Source of the DNA: Flavobacteriales bacterium UBA1694
GTDB taxonomy: Bacteria > Bacteroidota > Bacteroidia > Flavobacteriales > Weeksellaceae
DNA: 21,145 nt
Direction of reading: 5' to 3'
Assembly (NCBI GenBank): GCA_002319955.1
Contig: DCJS01000012.1
Location: 1-21,145, forward strand
Below are positions 7,498 through 15,682 of the stretch, one piece after another. Below the pieces are notes generated by a model. That model was not told the origin of the DNA, did not search any database, and saw only the letters and a program-made list of their open reading frames with translations. The position numbers were made by a program, and so were the translations under genes. Every line of letters begins with the position of its first letter. Within the stretch, counting starts at the first letter, position 1.

Positions 7498-7968
7498 TTA
7501 GTGTGTTTCGCCTAAAATGGCGCGTTTTTGTGCAAGGGCATAGCCGTAGTGTAGGCCTTCATGCAGATTATTAAATTGGATCGCCTCCTCTATGGAATTA
7601 AGCGAAATACCAAAGCTTGTAGAATAGGTTTTATACTCGGTGAAAAGTCCGGCTTCAAAGTCTTTGGTTAGTATTTTTGAGGTTTCAGTGAGTAAAAATC
7701 CAAGGTCTTCGATCTCTGACTGCGAGACGTCTAAATTGGGAAGCGTGCCCTTTTTGTAGGTTTCGACCCAATACTTATCAATACGAAATGAGTTGCCGCT
7801 TAGGTAGTAATGCAGAAGTTGCTGCGTGGCCACACAGTGGGCTAAGTTCCAATATAGGTTATTGTTAAACCCGTCTGGAATCAGCATCAGGTCCTCATAA
7901 GGGGTGGATACGAGAATCTCTTTTAAGTTTTTTCTGACCTGCAGGTGGGTCTGAAAATCGTAGGTCAT
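7498..7968 (-). CDS. DinB-family protein
   Basis: The 156-residue product has the DinB/YfiT four-helix-bundle pattern: NLYWNLAHCVATQQLLHYY (about 36-54) with the first metal-ligand histidine, and NNLHEGLHYGYALAQKRA near the C-terminus with the HxxxH pair. Members are metal-binding proteins; some are thiol-dependent transferases and many have no known substrate. No further assignment is possible here. It is the first gene of the minus-strand train and has a good promoter directly upstream (7989-8019). Confidence 0.83.
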   Translation of the reverse strand: MTYDFQTHLQVRKNLKEILVSTPYEDLMLIPDGFNNNLYWNLAHCVATQQLLHYYLSGNSFRIDKYWVETYKKGTLPNLDVSQSEIEDLGFLLTETSKILTKDFEAGLFTEYKTYSTSFGISLNSIEEAIQFNNLHEGLHYGYALAQKRAILGETH

Positions 7969-7988
7969 AAGACTTGGTATTTAAGGCT

Positions 7989-8019
7989 CAAAAGTACTTT
8001 AATTAATTGTAAATCACAA
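7989..8019 (-). promoter_or_regulatory. Bacteroidota-type promoter of the DinB-rlmB operon
   Basis: On the minus strand, TTG (8017-8019) is followed after 20 bases by TACTTTTG (7989-7996), an exact match to the -7 consensus TAnnTTTG at the usual distance. Transcription would start near 7983, leaving about 15 untranslated bases before the DinB start codon at 7968. This is one of the clearest promoters in the window. Confidence 0.65.
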
Positions 8020-8037
8020 GGGCAGGCCTTAGATTTG

Positions 8038-8124
8038 AAAGCGTCTCAAAGCGCTCTTTTCCCTCCTAGGATAAATCTAATGTATTGAAAAACAGAACTA
8101 AAGGTTTTTCCCTCACAAAGCGCT
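8038..8124. repeat. Repeated AAAGCG motifs in the divergent control region
   Basis: AAAGCG occurs at 8038-8043 and 8048-8053, ten bases apart, and again at 8117-8122. The last two lie in the identical 9-mer CAAAGCGCT (8047-8055 and 8116-8124). They lie between the divergent DinB and MoxR genes. Spacing of one helical turn would suit a regulator binding one face of DNA, but three short copies may be chance. The rest of 7997-8269 shows no gene. Confidence 0.25.
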
Positions 8125-8208
8125 AATCCAGGAGCGTTAAAATTTCTTTAGCTTTGTAAGGGGTTAAGCCGCGACATTTAACAAATTTTAACTCGAAATT
8201 GGCAGTCC

Positions 8209-8235
8209 TTGTGTTGACTTTTGGCTGTAATTATC
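8209..8235 (+). promoter_or_regulatory. Possible promoter of the MoxR/Bat operon
   Basis: TTG at 8209-8211 is followed after 16 bases by TAATTATC (8228-8235), a partial match to TAnnTTTG. Spacing is slightly short and the -7 element imperfect. Position is suitable: it would give about 30 untranslated bases before the start at 8270. It is offered as the best candidate in this leader, not as a firm site. Confidence 0.25.
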
Positions 8236-8269
8236 GCAATTTTACCCCCAGCAATACTAAACCCAACTT

Positions 8270-9274
8270 ATGTCAGAATTAAAGCAGGCGCCAGATCTCC
8301 AACTTCTAACGCAAAAGCTTAGTGCAAGTAATAGGCATTTCAGCCTTCTTAAACAGGAAATAAATAAAGCCATCGTGGGGCAGTCTTACATGATAGACCG
8401 CCTTTTAATCGGTCTTTTAGGCAGTGGTCACGTGCTCTTAGAGGGTGTTCCCGGCCTAGCCAAAACCCTAGCTATAAAATCCTTAGCTCAGGCGGTTCAT
8501 GGGGCGTTTTCAAGAATCCAGTTTACCCCGGATCTTTTGCCCGCAGACGTGGTTGGTACCCAGATTTACAACATAAAAGAGAACGATTTTCTTATCAAGC
8601 GAGGCCCCATTTTTGCAAACTTTGTGTTAGCGGATGAGATAAACCGGGCCCCTTCTAAAGTGCAGTCTGCTCTTTTAGAAGCCATGCAAGAGCGCCAAGT
8701 AACCATCGGTGATGAGACCATGGCCCTTCCAGAGCCCTTTCTCGTATTGGCCACGCAAAACCCGATTGATCAGGAAGGAACCTACACACTTCCCGAGGCG
8801 CAAAGCGACCGCTTTATGCTAAAGTGTACCATTGATTACCCTGAGTTTGAGCACGAACGTGAAGTCATGCGTCGGGTTGCTACAAAGGCACCTGCGGTGA
8901 TTAATCCGGTGGTTAGTTTAGAGCAGATCCTCGAGGCGCGTGAGCTCGTGAGCCAAATCTACTTAGACGAAAAAATTGAAAAATACATTCTTGATATGGT
9001 ATTTGCGACGCGGTACCCAGAGAAGTATGGACTTTCGGAGCTGTCCGAGTACTTAACGTTTGGGGCCTCACCACGAGCTTCCATTAATTTAGCGATTGCG
9101 AGTCGCGCCTATGCCTTTTTACAAAACCGCGCGTTTGTTATCCCTGAAGACGTAAAAGCAGTGGCCATGGATGTGCTGCGACACCGTATTGGGCTGAGCT
9201 TTGAAGCGCAGGCCGAGGACTTAACCACGGAGTCCTTAATTGAAAAAATTCTCTCAAAAATTCAGGCACCTTAA
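8270..9274 (+). CDS. MoxR-family AAA+ ATPase, first gene of the Bat operon
   Basis: This is a 334-residue MoxR ATPase. Walker A is GVPGLAKT at 59-66, Walker B is VLADE at 119-123 followed by INRAPSKVQSALLEAMQE, sensor 1 is ATQNP at 161-165, and SDRF at 179-182 supplies the conserved arginine. The C-terminal lid domain follows (SPRASINLAIASRAYAFL). MoxR proteins use ATP hydrolysis to remodel or activate partner proteins, typically vWA-domain proteins encoded next door, as here: the DUF58, BatA and BatB genes follow on the same strand. It is cytoplasmic. A 33-base gap separates it from the DUF58 gene. The chaperone role is known for the family; its client here is inferred. Confidence 0.94.
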   Translation: MSELKQAPDLQLLTQKLSASNRHFSLLKQEINKAIVGQSYMIDRLLIGLLGSGHVLLEGVPGLAKTLAIKSLAQAVHGAFSRIQFTPDLLPADVVGTQIYNIKENDFLIKRGPIFANFVLADEINRAPSKVQSALLEAMQERQVTIGDETMALPEPFLVLATQNPIDQEGTYTLPEAQSDRFMLKCTIDYPEFEHEREVMRRVATKAPAVINPVVSLEQILEARELVSQIYLDEKIEKYILDMVFATRYPEKYGLSELSEYLTFGASPRASINLAIASRAYAFLQNRAFVIPEDVKAVAMDVLRHRIGLSFEAQAEDLTTESLIEKILSKIQAP

Positions 9275-9307
9275 AGCGCCTGTGTGCCGTAATCGTAAAG
9301 TCGCCCT

Positions 9308-10171
9308 ATGGACATAAAAGACCTTGTAAAAAAAGTAAAGCAGATTGAGATTCGTACCCGGCATAAGAGCCAGGCTGCGCTCATGGGGCAGTACCATAGT
9401 GCTTTTAAAGGTCAGGGGATGGTTTTTTCAGAGATTCGGCCTTACGAGCCTGGGGATGAAATTCGGCGAATTGATTGGAACAAAACAGCGCGTTTTAAAG
9501 AGCCTTATGTCAAAGTGATGCAGGAGGAACGAGAGCTTACTGTCATGCTTATGGTGGATGTGTCCGCCTCGATGGATTTTGGGACCCAAGGCGCACTTAA
9601 GCGGGAATATGTAGCAGAAATTTGTGCCAGTGTCGGCTTTTCCGCTGTCGGAAATAATGACAAGGTTGGACTGATTCTTTATGCAGACCAAGTGTATAAA
9701 GTGATTCCCCCTAAGAAAGGCCGCAAGCATGTGCTGTCCATTTTGTCTCAGATTCTTTCTTTTGAGCCTGTGGCTGCAAAAAGTAAGACCCACCAGGCCT
9801 TAGCCTACCTTTTAAAAGTCTTTAAGAAGAAAGCCTTTGTTCTTATACTCTCTGATTTCCAAGACGACATTGAAGAGAAAATCTTAGGGGTGGCCGCAAG
9901 GTCCCACAGCCTTTTAGCCTTTCGGGTGAGCGACCAAAGTGATATGGAGATTCCCAATGTGGGCTATTTGGCTTTTGAGGACTCTGAAACGGGTCAAGTA
10001 CGCTGGGTAAACACCTCGAGTAAACGCTGGCGCTACGACTACGCGCAGAACCGACTCGATAAAGTCAAGCACTTCAAAGAGCAGTTGGAAAAACACAGTG
10101 CCGGGTTAATCGATTTGCAAACAGGCGCCCCCTATACCACGGCGTTACACCAGTATTTTTTAAAACGATAA
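9308..10171 (+). CDS. DUF58 protein with von Willebrand A-like domain
   Basis: The 287-residue protein has the DUF58 signature YEPGDEIRRIDWNKTAR at 46-62 and a complete vWA metal site start DVSAS at 84-88, with ILSDFQDD near 178 as the later acidic loop. There is no membrane segment, so it is cytosolic or membrane-associated through partners. DUF58 proteins almost always sit beside MoxR ATPases and are believed to be their partners or adaptors. In Bacteroidota the MoxR-DUF58 pair opens the Bat (Bacteroides aerotolerance) operon. Twelve bases separate it from the next gene. Confidence 0.92.
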   Translation: MDIKDLVKKVKQIEIRTRHKSQAALMGQYHSAFKGQGMVFSEIRPYEPGDEIRRIDWNKTARFKEPYVKVMQEERELTVMLMVDVSASMDFGTQGALKREYVAEICASVGFSAVGNNDKVGLILYADQVYKVIPPKKGRKHVLSILSQILSFEPVAAKSKTHQALAYLLKVFKKKAFVLILSDFQDDIEEKILGVAARSHSLLAFRVSDQSDMEIPNVGYLAFEDSETGQVRWVNTSSKRWRYDYAQNRLDKVKHFKEQLEKHSAGLIDLQTGAPYTTALHQYFLKR

Positions 10172-10183
10172 AGACCAAAAGGA

Positions 10184-11080
10184 TTGAAAAAACTACTATT
10201 CATCGTGTTAGGACTCTTGAGCCTTGCCCTAAGTGGGCAAACCTTGTTTTCTGTTCTAGAAAAGAAAACCATTGCCCTAGCCGAGCCCAATACCTACAAA
10301 ATACGCATTGATGATTTAGCGGGGAAGTCCGTGCAATTAGCGCCAAGAAATGAACTGCTCCCGTTTCATTTTGAAGAGATCAGCGACAGCATTAGTTTGC
10401 AAGGCGACCACTACGAGCGGCTCATTACGTTTACGGTTTTTGAGCAGGGCCAATTCACGCTTCCAGCTTTTGAGGTAAAAGTCGGGGATCAGATTTTAAA
10501 AACAATTCCCTACACCCTTGAGGTGGTTAACACGGCTCAAAAGGGCGATAAGATAAATGATATCTTGAAAAACCGCCAAGTCGAGCTCACTCTGGGCGAT
10601 TACTGGGAGCTCTACAAGTTCTATCTTTTAGGACTGCTTGCCCTTGTGGCCATCGTGTTTTTAATTATTGCCTTTATTCGGTATGGAAGAAAACAGAAGT
10701 CTTCCCCCAAAGTGGCCACGAACCAGACCCTTAAAGCCCTCACGCAGCTTAAAAAGAAGCAGTATATTGAAAGTGGGAATTACCGCGCCTTTTATGTCGA
10801 ACTAATTGATATTTCTCGGGCGTTTTTAACGCGTCAGTACCGCCTGCCTGCGGATGTTCTCTTAACGGACGATTTACTGGATCTCATCCATATGAATCAA
10901 ACCGTTTCTTCAGCCAATGAGGCCATCATAAAAGACGTGTTTCAACGGGGCGACTTAGTGAAGTTTGCAAAAACCTTCCCAGACGAGCCCACCATGGAAA
11001 AAGATTTTGAATCGATCGTGCAGCTCGTTAAGGATTCAACTAAGGATATAGAATTTGAAAACTTAAGAAAGGATGTTTGA
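10184..11080 (+). CDS. Membrane-anchored BatD-like/DUF4381-type protein with TTG start
   Basis: The 298-residue product starts at a TTG codon. The choice is supported by the signal peptide it gives (MKKLLFIVLGLLSLALSGQT) and by AAAAGGA just upstream; no usable ATG or GTG would keep that signal. An extracytoplasmic beta-rich domain (about 20-135) is followed by one membrane helix (FYLLGLLALVAIVFLIIAFI, about 145-164) and a cytosolic helical domain. This layout and the position between DUF58 and batA match the usual third gene of Bacteroidota Bat operons, which resembles a short BatD or a DUF4381 protein. It probably links the periplasmic BatD side to the cytosolic ATPase side (inference). Its end overlaps batA by 8 bases. 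Confidence 0.82.
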   Translation: MKKLLFIVLGLLSLALSGQTLFSVLEKKTIALAEPNTYKIRIDDLAGKSVQLAPRNELLPFHFEEISDSISLQGDHYERLITFTVFEQGQFTLPAFEVKVGDQILKTIPYTLEVVNTAQKGDKINDILKNRQVELTLGDYWELYKFYLLGLLALVAIVFLIIAFIRYGRKQKSSPKVATNQTLKALTQLKKKQYIESGNYRAFYVELIDISRAFLTRQYRLPADVLLTDDLLDLIHMNQTVSSANEAIIKDVFQRGDLVKFAKTFPDEPTMEKDFESIVQLVKDSTKDIEFENLRKDV

Positions 11081-12071
11081 TTTTAATTTTCAGTGGGAGA
11101 ACCCGTGGTTCTTACTGCTGTTTCTTTTCTTTATTCCCCTGGCTCTAAGAGACGCCTCTTCTAAACGTGCCAAACAGCTGAAAATAAGCTCCATTCAAGA
11201 CATGACTGAATCTCGGGGTTATCGGCTTGTTTTAAAACTCTTAACCTTTTCTAAATATTTGGTTTTAAGTCTTTTGTTTTTAGCCATGGCAAGGCCCCGA
11301 ACCTTTAGCATTTCAGAATTACAAGACGATTCCAAAGGACTCGATATCATGCTTACCGTTGATGTGTCTTTAAGCATGCTTTCAAAAGATTTAGAACCGG
11401 ACCGCCTTACGGCACTTCAAAGAATTGCGAGCCAGTTTGTAAAAGAGCGTCCCGGGGATCGAATTGGTTTGGTGACCTACAGTGGGGAGGCGCTAACAAA
11501 AGTGCCCGTCACGTCGGACCATCAAATTGTTCTGGATGAAATTAACCAGATTGACCCTATTGAGCTTTCGCCGGGAACGGCCATAGGCGAGGGGCTCTCT
11601 GTGGCAGCGACTCACCTTCGGCACTCGAAAGCCAAGACTAAAGTCATTATTTTGATGACCGATGGGGTGAATACGATTGAAAATTCAATCTCCCCTCAAG
11701 TGGCCGCGAATTTGGCTCAAAGTTTGGGAATAAAAGTCTATACAATTGGGATTGGGACTAATGGCTACGCCTTAATGCCGACCAGTCTAGATTTCTTTGG
11801 CGAGCTTGTTTTTACGGAGGCCGAAGTTAAGATTGATGAACCGACTTTACTTGATATTGCGCGCACTACAGGCGGAAAGTATTTTAGAGCGACCTCGAAT
11901 GAGGCCCTACAAGAAGTTTATGCGCAAATTAATCAGTTAGAAAAATCCGAGGTAAAGACCTCGAAATTATATAATTACACGGAGTACTTTCGGTATTTGC
12001 TTCTTGGAGCCCTTTTGGTACTTCTCCTAGAGGCCCTGTTGAGATGGGTGGTGTTTAAAACGATAGTTTAG
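11073..12071 (+). CDS. batA: BatA, vWA-domain membrane protein
   Basis: BatA here has 332 residues. N-terminal helices lie at about 11-25 and 60-72 and a C-terminal one near 308-328, with the vWA domain between. The metal site is complete: DVSLS at 97-101, Thr169 in SPGTAIGEG, and Asp197 in LMTDGVN. The segment MLSKDLEPDRL after the first motif is typical of BatA and BatB. Bat proteins were named for a role in oxygen tolerance in Bacteroides fragilis; their molecular job remains unsettled and may be a membrane complex driven by MoxR. The ATG lies inside the end of the preceding gene (8-base overlap), implying coupled translation. Confidence 0.92.
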   Translation: MFDFNFQWENPWFLLLFLFFIPLALRDASSKRAKQLKISSIQDMTESRGYRLVLKLLTFSKYLVLSLLFLAMARPRTFSISELQDDSKGLDIMLTVDVSLSMLSKDLEPDRLTALQRIASQFVKERPGDRIGLVTYSGEALTKVPVTSDHQIVLDEINQIDPIELSPGTAIGEGLSVAATHLRHSKAKTKVIILMTDGVNTIENSISPQVAANLAQSLGIKVYTIGIGTNGYALMPTSLDFFGELVFTEAEVKIDEPTLLDIARTTGGKYFRATSNEALQEVYAQINQLEKSEVKTSKLYNYTEYFRYLLLGALLVLLLEALLRWVVFKTIV

Positions 12072-12078
12072 ATTTAGA

Positions 12079-13092
12079 ATGGGAATGAACTTAAGCCTAG
12101 GCAATTCTTGGTATTTGATCCTGCTGCTTCTAGTCCCCTTGTTAGGGGTGCTGATTGGCGGCTTTTTGCGTTGGCGAGGCCAGGTGCGCTCGGAGTTTGC
12201 AGAGCCCCGTTTTCAAGAAGTTCTCTTTGGGAAAACCCAAGGTTTTTCAAAAGTGATCCCCACGCTGTATCTTCTCGCCGTGGCATTTCTTGTATTGGCT
12301 TTGGTGGATGTCTTAGGGGGCAGCCAGCGGATTAAAACGGAGCAAAAGATGAGTAATGTGCTGTTCATGCTCGATGTGTCGAGTTCTATGAATGCCCAAG
12401 ATGTGGAGCCTAGCCGTCTGAGCATGGGAAAGAACGTCTTAATTAATGTGCTTCAAAATTTAGAAAATGAGCGCGTCGGTATCGTCGTGTTTGCGGCAGA
12501 GGGACGCTCCATACTTCCTTTGACCACCGATTTTACGGCCGTTCAAACCTATGTGCAAGGCATCGAAACGTCCATTCTTCAAAACCAGGGCACGGACTTT
12601 CTAAAGGCGATGGAGGAGGCCGTGAATAAGTTTAAAAACATTCCCAAAGGCTCTCGCCAAGTGGTTCTGCTCTCGGATGGAGAGGATAATGAAACGCAGC
12701 AAAAAGCAGCCCTGAAATTGGCAAAGCAGGAAGGAATTCGCGTCATCAGTGTTGGCATTGGCACGGACCAGGGCGCCCCTGTGCCCGAATACCTTTATGG
12801 CCAGCTCTTAGGCTATAAAATGGCACCCTCGGGAGAAACCGTGGTGAGTCAGAGACAAGAAAAGGCCCTTGAGGCCCTTGCACAAGGTACAGGCGGGGTG
12901 TATATTCAAGGGAATTCGCTTGAAAATGCCGTGCAGGAGATTTCTCGCGGCATTAAGGAGAATTCAGGAAGCTCGAGTCTTTATGTCGACTCTCAAAACG
13001 CGACGCATTACTACCAATATTTCCTAGGCGTAGCCATTGGACTTTTTCTTTTAATCCTTCTTTTTAACCCCAAAAAAGGCTTTGGGCTCTAG
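12079..13092 (+). CDS. batB: BatB, vWA-domain membrane protein
   Basis: BatB here has 337 residues, organised like BatA and likely its paralogue: helices at about 11-30 and 60-80, the vWA domain, and a final helix (YYQYFLGVAIGLFLLILLF). The metal site has DVSSS at 99-103, Thr172 in NQGTDF, and Asp200 in LLSDGEDN, so it should bind a divalent ion. The pair BatA/BatB probably forms a heteromer in the membrane (inference from family context). A second ATG six bases on (Met3) is an alternative start. The gap from batA is 7 bases. Confidence 0.92.
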   Translation: MGMNLSLGNSWYLILLLLVPLLGVLIGGFLRWRGQVRSEFAEPRFQEVLFGKTQGFSKVIPTLYLLAVAFLVLALVDVLGGSQRIKTEQKMSNVLFMLDVSSSMNAQDVEPSRLSMGKNVLINVLQNLENERVGIVVFAAEGRSILPLTTDFTAVQTYVQGIETSILQNQGTDFLKAMEEAVNKFKNIPKGSRQVVLLSDGEDNETQQKAALKLAKQEGIRVISVGIGTDQGAPVPEYLYGQLLGYKMAPSGETVVSQRQEKALEALAQGTGGVYIQGNSLENAVQEISRGIKENSGSSSLYVDSQNATHYYQYFLGVAIGLFLLILLFNPKKGFGL

Positions 13093-13163
13093 GCCTTGGG
13101 CTTAGAAGTTCCTTTTAACCAAACTTTAACGAATTTCCCCTTACTTATTCAGATTAAAAGAAA

Positions 13164-13171
13164 TAATTTTG
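13164..13171 (+). promoter_or_regulatory. Possible internal -7 element before batC
   Basis: TAATTTTG is an exact match to TAnnTTTG in the 87-base gap between batB and batC, the longest gap in the operon. The place of the -33 TTG holds TTA (13141-13143, 20-base spacing). Transcription would begin only a few bases before the batC start codon, so a transcript from here would be nearly leaderless. That makes the site doubtful. Confidence 0.25.
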
Positions 13172-13179
13172 TAGCAGCA

Positions 13180-13899
13180 ATGGTTAGAAAATTTTATAGT
13201 CTTATAGTCTGTCTTTTCGTGGGTTTTAGTGTGTTAAGTGCACAAACCCATTACAAGACATTGATGCATGAGGGCAACCGGCTTTTCGACAAAGGCGATT
13301 TTTCGGGCTCTGAATCCAAGTTTTTGGGCGCTATAACGGCTAGTCCAAAGGACTTTGCAGCCCACTATAACTTAGGGAATGCACTGTATAAAGACAAAAA
13401 ATTCCCAGAAGCCAAAGCAGAATATGAAAAAGCCTTAACTTTAGCAAAAGACAAAGAGGAGAGACTCTTGGCTCAGTACAATATGGGCAACACCTTAATG
13501 AATCTAGACGATTCTAAGGCGGCGGCAGCGGCCTACAAGAAGGCTTTAAAATTGGACCCCTACAACGAAGCAGCGCGGCGTAATTACGAGATTGCCATGC
13601 TTAAGGAAAAAGAAAAAGAGTCTAATGCTCAAGGCGGGGGCCAAGGGGGCGAGACTAAAAGCAAAGGCACGCAAAAAGACCAAAATGGAAAACCGGGTCA
13701 GGGCGAATCGGGCACTCAGGGTGAGGGGCAAGGCGCGCAGGCGGATTCTCCCGGAGAGATGCCCAAAGGCGCTCGACTCTCCAAAGACGAGCAAAAGGCT
13801 CTACTCAATCGAGTAGAAGGCAGAGAGTCTGAGACGGCGCGAAAAATATTAAATAAAAACACATATTCGGTGCCAAGGAGCAACGAGAAAGATTGGTAA
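13180..13899 (+). CDS. batC: BatC, TPR-repeat protein
   Basis: The start is taken at the ATG at 13180, because it gives a clean signal peptide (MVRKFYSLIVCLFVGFSVLS, cleaved after about SAQ). An upstream TTG at 13096 would bury the signal behind 28 extra residues. The mature part has about three tetratricopeptide repeats (residues 25-145), including AAHYNLGNALYKDKKFPEAKAEYEKAL and LAQYNMGNTL. A low-complexity Gly/Gln/Lys linker (about 148-190) and a short C-terminal tail ending NEKDW follow. TPRs mediate protein contacts; BatC is thought to scaffold the Bat complex on the periplasmic side. Its stop codon overlaps the BatD start by one base (TAATG). Confidence 0.88.
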   Translation: MVRKFYSLIVCLFVGFSVLSAQTHYKTLMHEGNRLFDKGDFSGSESKFLGAITASPKDFAAHYNLGNALYKDKKFPEAKAEYEKALTLAKDKEERLLAQYNMGNTLMNLDDSKAAAAAYKKALKLDPYNEAARRNYEIAMLKEKEKESNAQGGGQGGETKSKGTQKDQNGKPGQGESGTQGEGQGAQADSPGEMPKGARLSKDEQKALLNRVEGRESETARKILNKNTYSVPRSNEKDW

Positions 13900-15638
13900 T
13901 GAAGGCAAGGCTCGTCATTTTATTGGTACTATTAGGCACGGTCCTCCATTACGCCCAAGTAAGTTTAATGGCTGATACCGATAAGAAAGTTCTTAACGGG
14001 AAGGAGCGTTTTACCCTGTATGTAATTCAGGAGCTGAATGGAAATGACCTGATTCAGGAAACGCCCCTAAGGACGCCAGACCTTTCTAAATTTCACGTTT
14101 TAGGCCAAGGCTCCGTTCGACAAACCTACGGGGATCCTTCCACCAGTACCGTGATTAATCAACTTATCTATGAGTTCCTATTAGAACCAAAATCGAGCGG
14201 AAAATTTAAGATCGGCTCGTTCCTTGTGACGGTCAATGGACAGATCTATATGACCGACCCCTTTGACATTACGGTGCGCGATATGGGGTTTAATTCTGGG
14301 GGCGTGCAGGAGTCAGAGTTATCGAAAATTACGATTTCCATGGAAATCGAGCAAAAGCAGGTGTATCCAAACCAGCCAACTTTGGCGGTTATTCGCGCCC
14401 ATAGTAAAGATTTCAACCAGCTTCGACGCGTGGGCAAGGTGCACTATCCTAAAAGTGAGCACATGCGCTTTAAGCCTGTGGCATACGATAAATCAGAGAT
14501 TGAGCAAAAAACAGGTGTCTCTTCCCAGGTCATTGGGAAGGCGCTAATTTTAGCCACAAAGCCTGGGACTCTACTAGTGCCTGCGGTCAGTGTCACCGTG
14601 GTGGAAGACCGAAATGCCACCCAGCAGGTTTACAGCCAAGGGGCCCGCATTCGCGTAAAAGAGCTTCCTGATTCAGCCCCTGCAAATTACAAAGGAGTCG
14701 TTGGGTCCTATCAACTCAGTTTGACTTCCAAAGGGTCTGAGGAGCCTTTCGAAGTGGGAAAAGCCATTCCCATAGAGCTTCGCCTTACGGGGGCAGGCAA
14801 TTTAAACCGCTCCATGCTTCCTAAACTACGAAATAGTGCGGCGCATTCGATGTTTCGCCCAGAACTATCGGCGCGCATTCTCGGAGGTGAACGTGGACTT
14901 GAGGGCACAGTCAGCGCCACCTATTTAGTCATTCCTAAGAGCGCAGGCCTCTTTACAATTTCAAGTGAACCCTTTGTCTACTTTGATCCCAAGGACGGCG
15001 TGTACCACCGCTTAGAACCAAGTCCTGTGCAGTTAAATGTGCTAACCGCGGAGCAGATTCGGGGAAGTAAATCCGCCATCGAAAAGGTGAACGAGTACAC
15101 CAACAGTGTTCTTGAAACAGTGAACACACCGATTGTGGAAACGGCTCAATACAAGATTGAAGAGAAAGATAAATTAAATTGGAAAACACTGCTTTCAAAT
15201 TACACCTTGATTGCGCTGTTTTTAGCTCTTATTTTGCTGTTGTATTCGCTCTATAGACGCTTATCGCGCCAAGGTCCTAAAACCCATAAAGTCGATCTGG
15301 GAAGCGTGCATGAAACCGAGCAAAAGATTCGTCAGGCGCTTTCTTCGGACTTTGAGAGCCTCTTTAACGAGCTTTCTTTGGAGGCTCGTAGTGGAAACCG
15401 TGAGGCGTTTTTTGAAAGCTTAGAAGAGTTGGATACTCGGGCTCAGGCAAAAGTAAGCCCTCTCGAGCCAAAAGGATTAAAATCGCAAATTGAAGCCCGT
15501 TTTGGGGCTATGGCCGCAGAGGAGTATCGCAACTTTAGGGAGAAAGTGAAGATGGAAAAGTACGCCCCTAGTCACGCTGCAGAGCCACTAGAGGGGCTTT
15601 ATGAGCAGGCTGAAATAATTTACAGAAAAATTATATAA
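13899..15638 (+). CDS. batD: BatD, oxygen-tolerance family membrane protein
   Basis: The ATG at 13899 shares a base with the batC stop and gives a 579-residue protein with a signal peptide (MKARLVILLVLLGTVLHYAQ). The long extracytoplasmic part (20-425) is beta-rich, as in BatD proteins, with tandem immunoglobulin-like modules suggested by phrases such as YEFLLEPKSSGKFKIGSFLV and YLVIPKSAGLFTISSEPFVY. One membrane helix follows (about 435-453), then a basic turn (YRRLSR) and a helical cytosolic tail. An alternative TTG start lies two codons upstream at 13893. BatD ends the operon; no BatE-like TPR/SH3 gene follows. No clear terminator is seen after the stop. Confidence 0.9.
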   Translation: MKARLVILLVLLGTVLHYAQVSLMADTDKKVLNGKERFTLYVIQELNGNDLIQETPLRTPDLSKFHVLGQGSVRQTYGDPSTSTVINQLIYEFLLEPKSSGKFKIGSFLVTVNGQIYMTDPFDITVRDMGFNSGGVQESELSKITISMEIEQKQVYPNQPTLAVIRAHSKDFNQLRRVGKVHYPKSEHMRFKPVAYDKSEIEQKTGVSSQVIGKALILATKPGTLLVPAVSVTVVEDRNATQQVYSQGARIRVKELPDSAPANYKGVVGSYQLSLTSKGSEEPFEVGKAIPIELRLTGAGNLNRSMLPKLRNSAAHSMFRPELSARILGGERGLEGTVSATYLVIPKSAGLFTISSEPFVYFDPKDGVYHRLEPSPVQLNVLTAEQIRGSKSAIEKVNEYTNSVLETVNTPIVETAQYKIEEKDKLNWKTLLSNYTLIALFLALILLLYSLYRRLSRQGPKTHKVDLGSVHETEQKIRQALSSDFESLFNELSLEARSGNREAFFESLEELDTRAQAKVSPLEPKGLKSQIEARFGAMAAEEYRNFREKVKMEKYAPSHAAEPLEGLYEQAEIIYRKII

Positions 15639-15654
15639 TTCTTCTTATTATTCA

Positions 15655-15662
15655 TATTTTTG
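15655..15662 (+). promoter_or_regulatory. Possible -7 element before marC
   Basis: TATTTTTG is an exact match to TAnnTTTG, 20 bases before the marC start codon and 17 bases after the batD stop. No TTG is found in the expected place upstream, which is inside the end of batD, so marC may instead be read through from the Bat operon. Confidence 0.3.
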
Positions 15663-15682
15663 CAAAATCAATAATTTGGGCT

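Noticed and set aside
12074..12425. Antisense and alternate-frame ORFs within batB and other Bat genes
   Set aside because: They are shadows of strongly supported vWA-domain genes and show no domain features.
13096..13179. Upstream TTG start for BatC
   Set aside because: It would place 28 non-signal residues before a clear signal peptide; the ATG at 13180 is preferred.
13625..13760. Gly/Gln/Lys-rich stretch in BatC as a DNA repeat array
   Set aside because: It is low-complexity protein linker without regular DNA periodicity.
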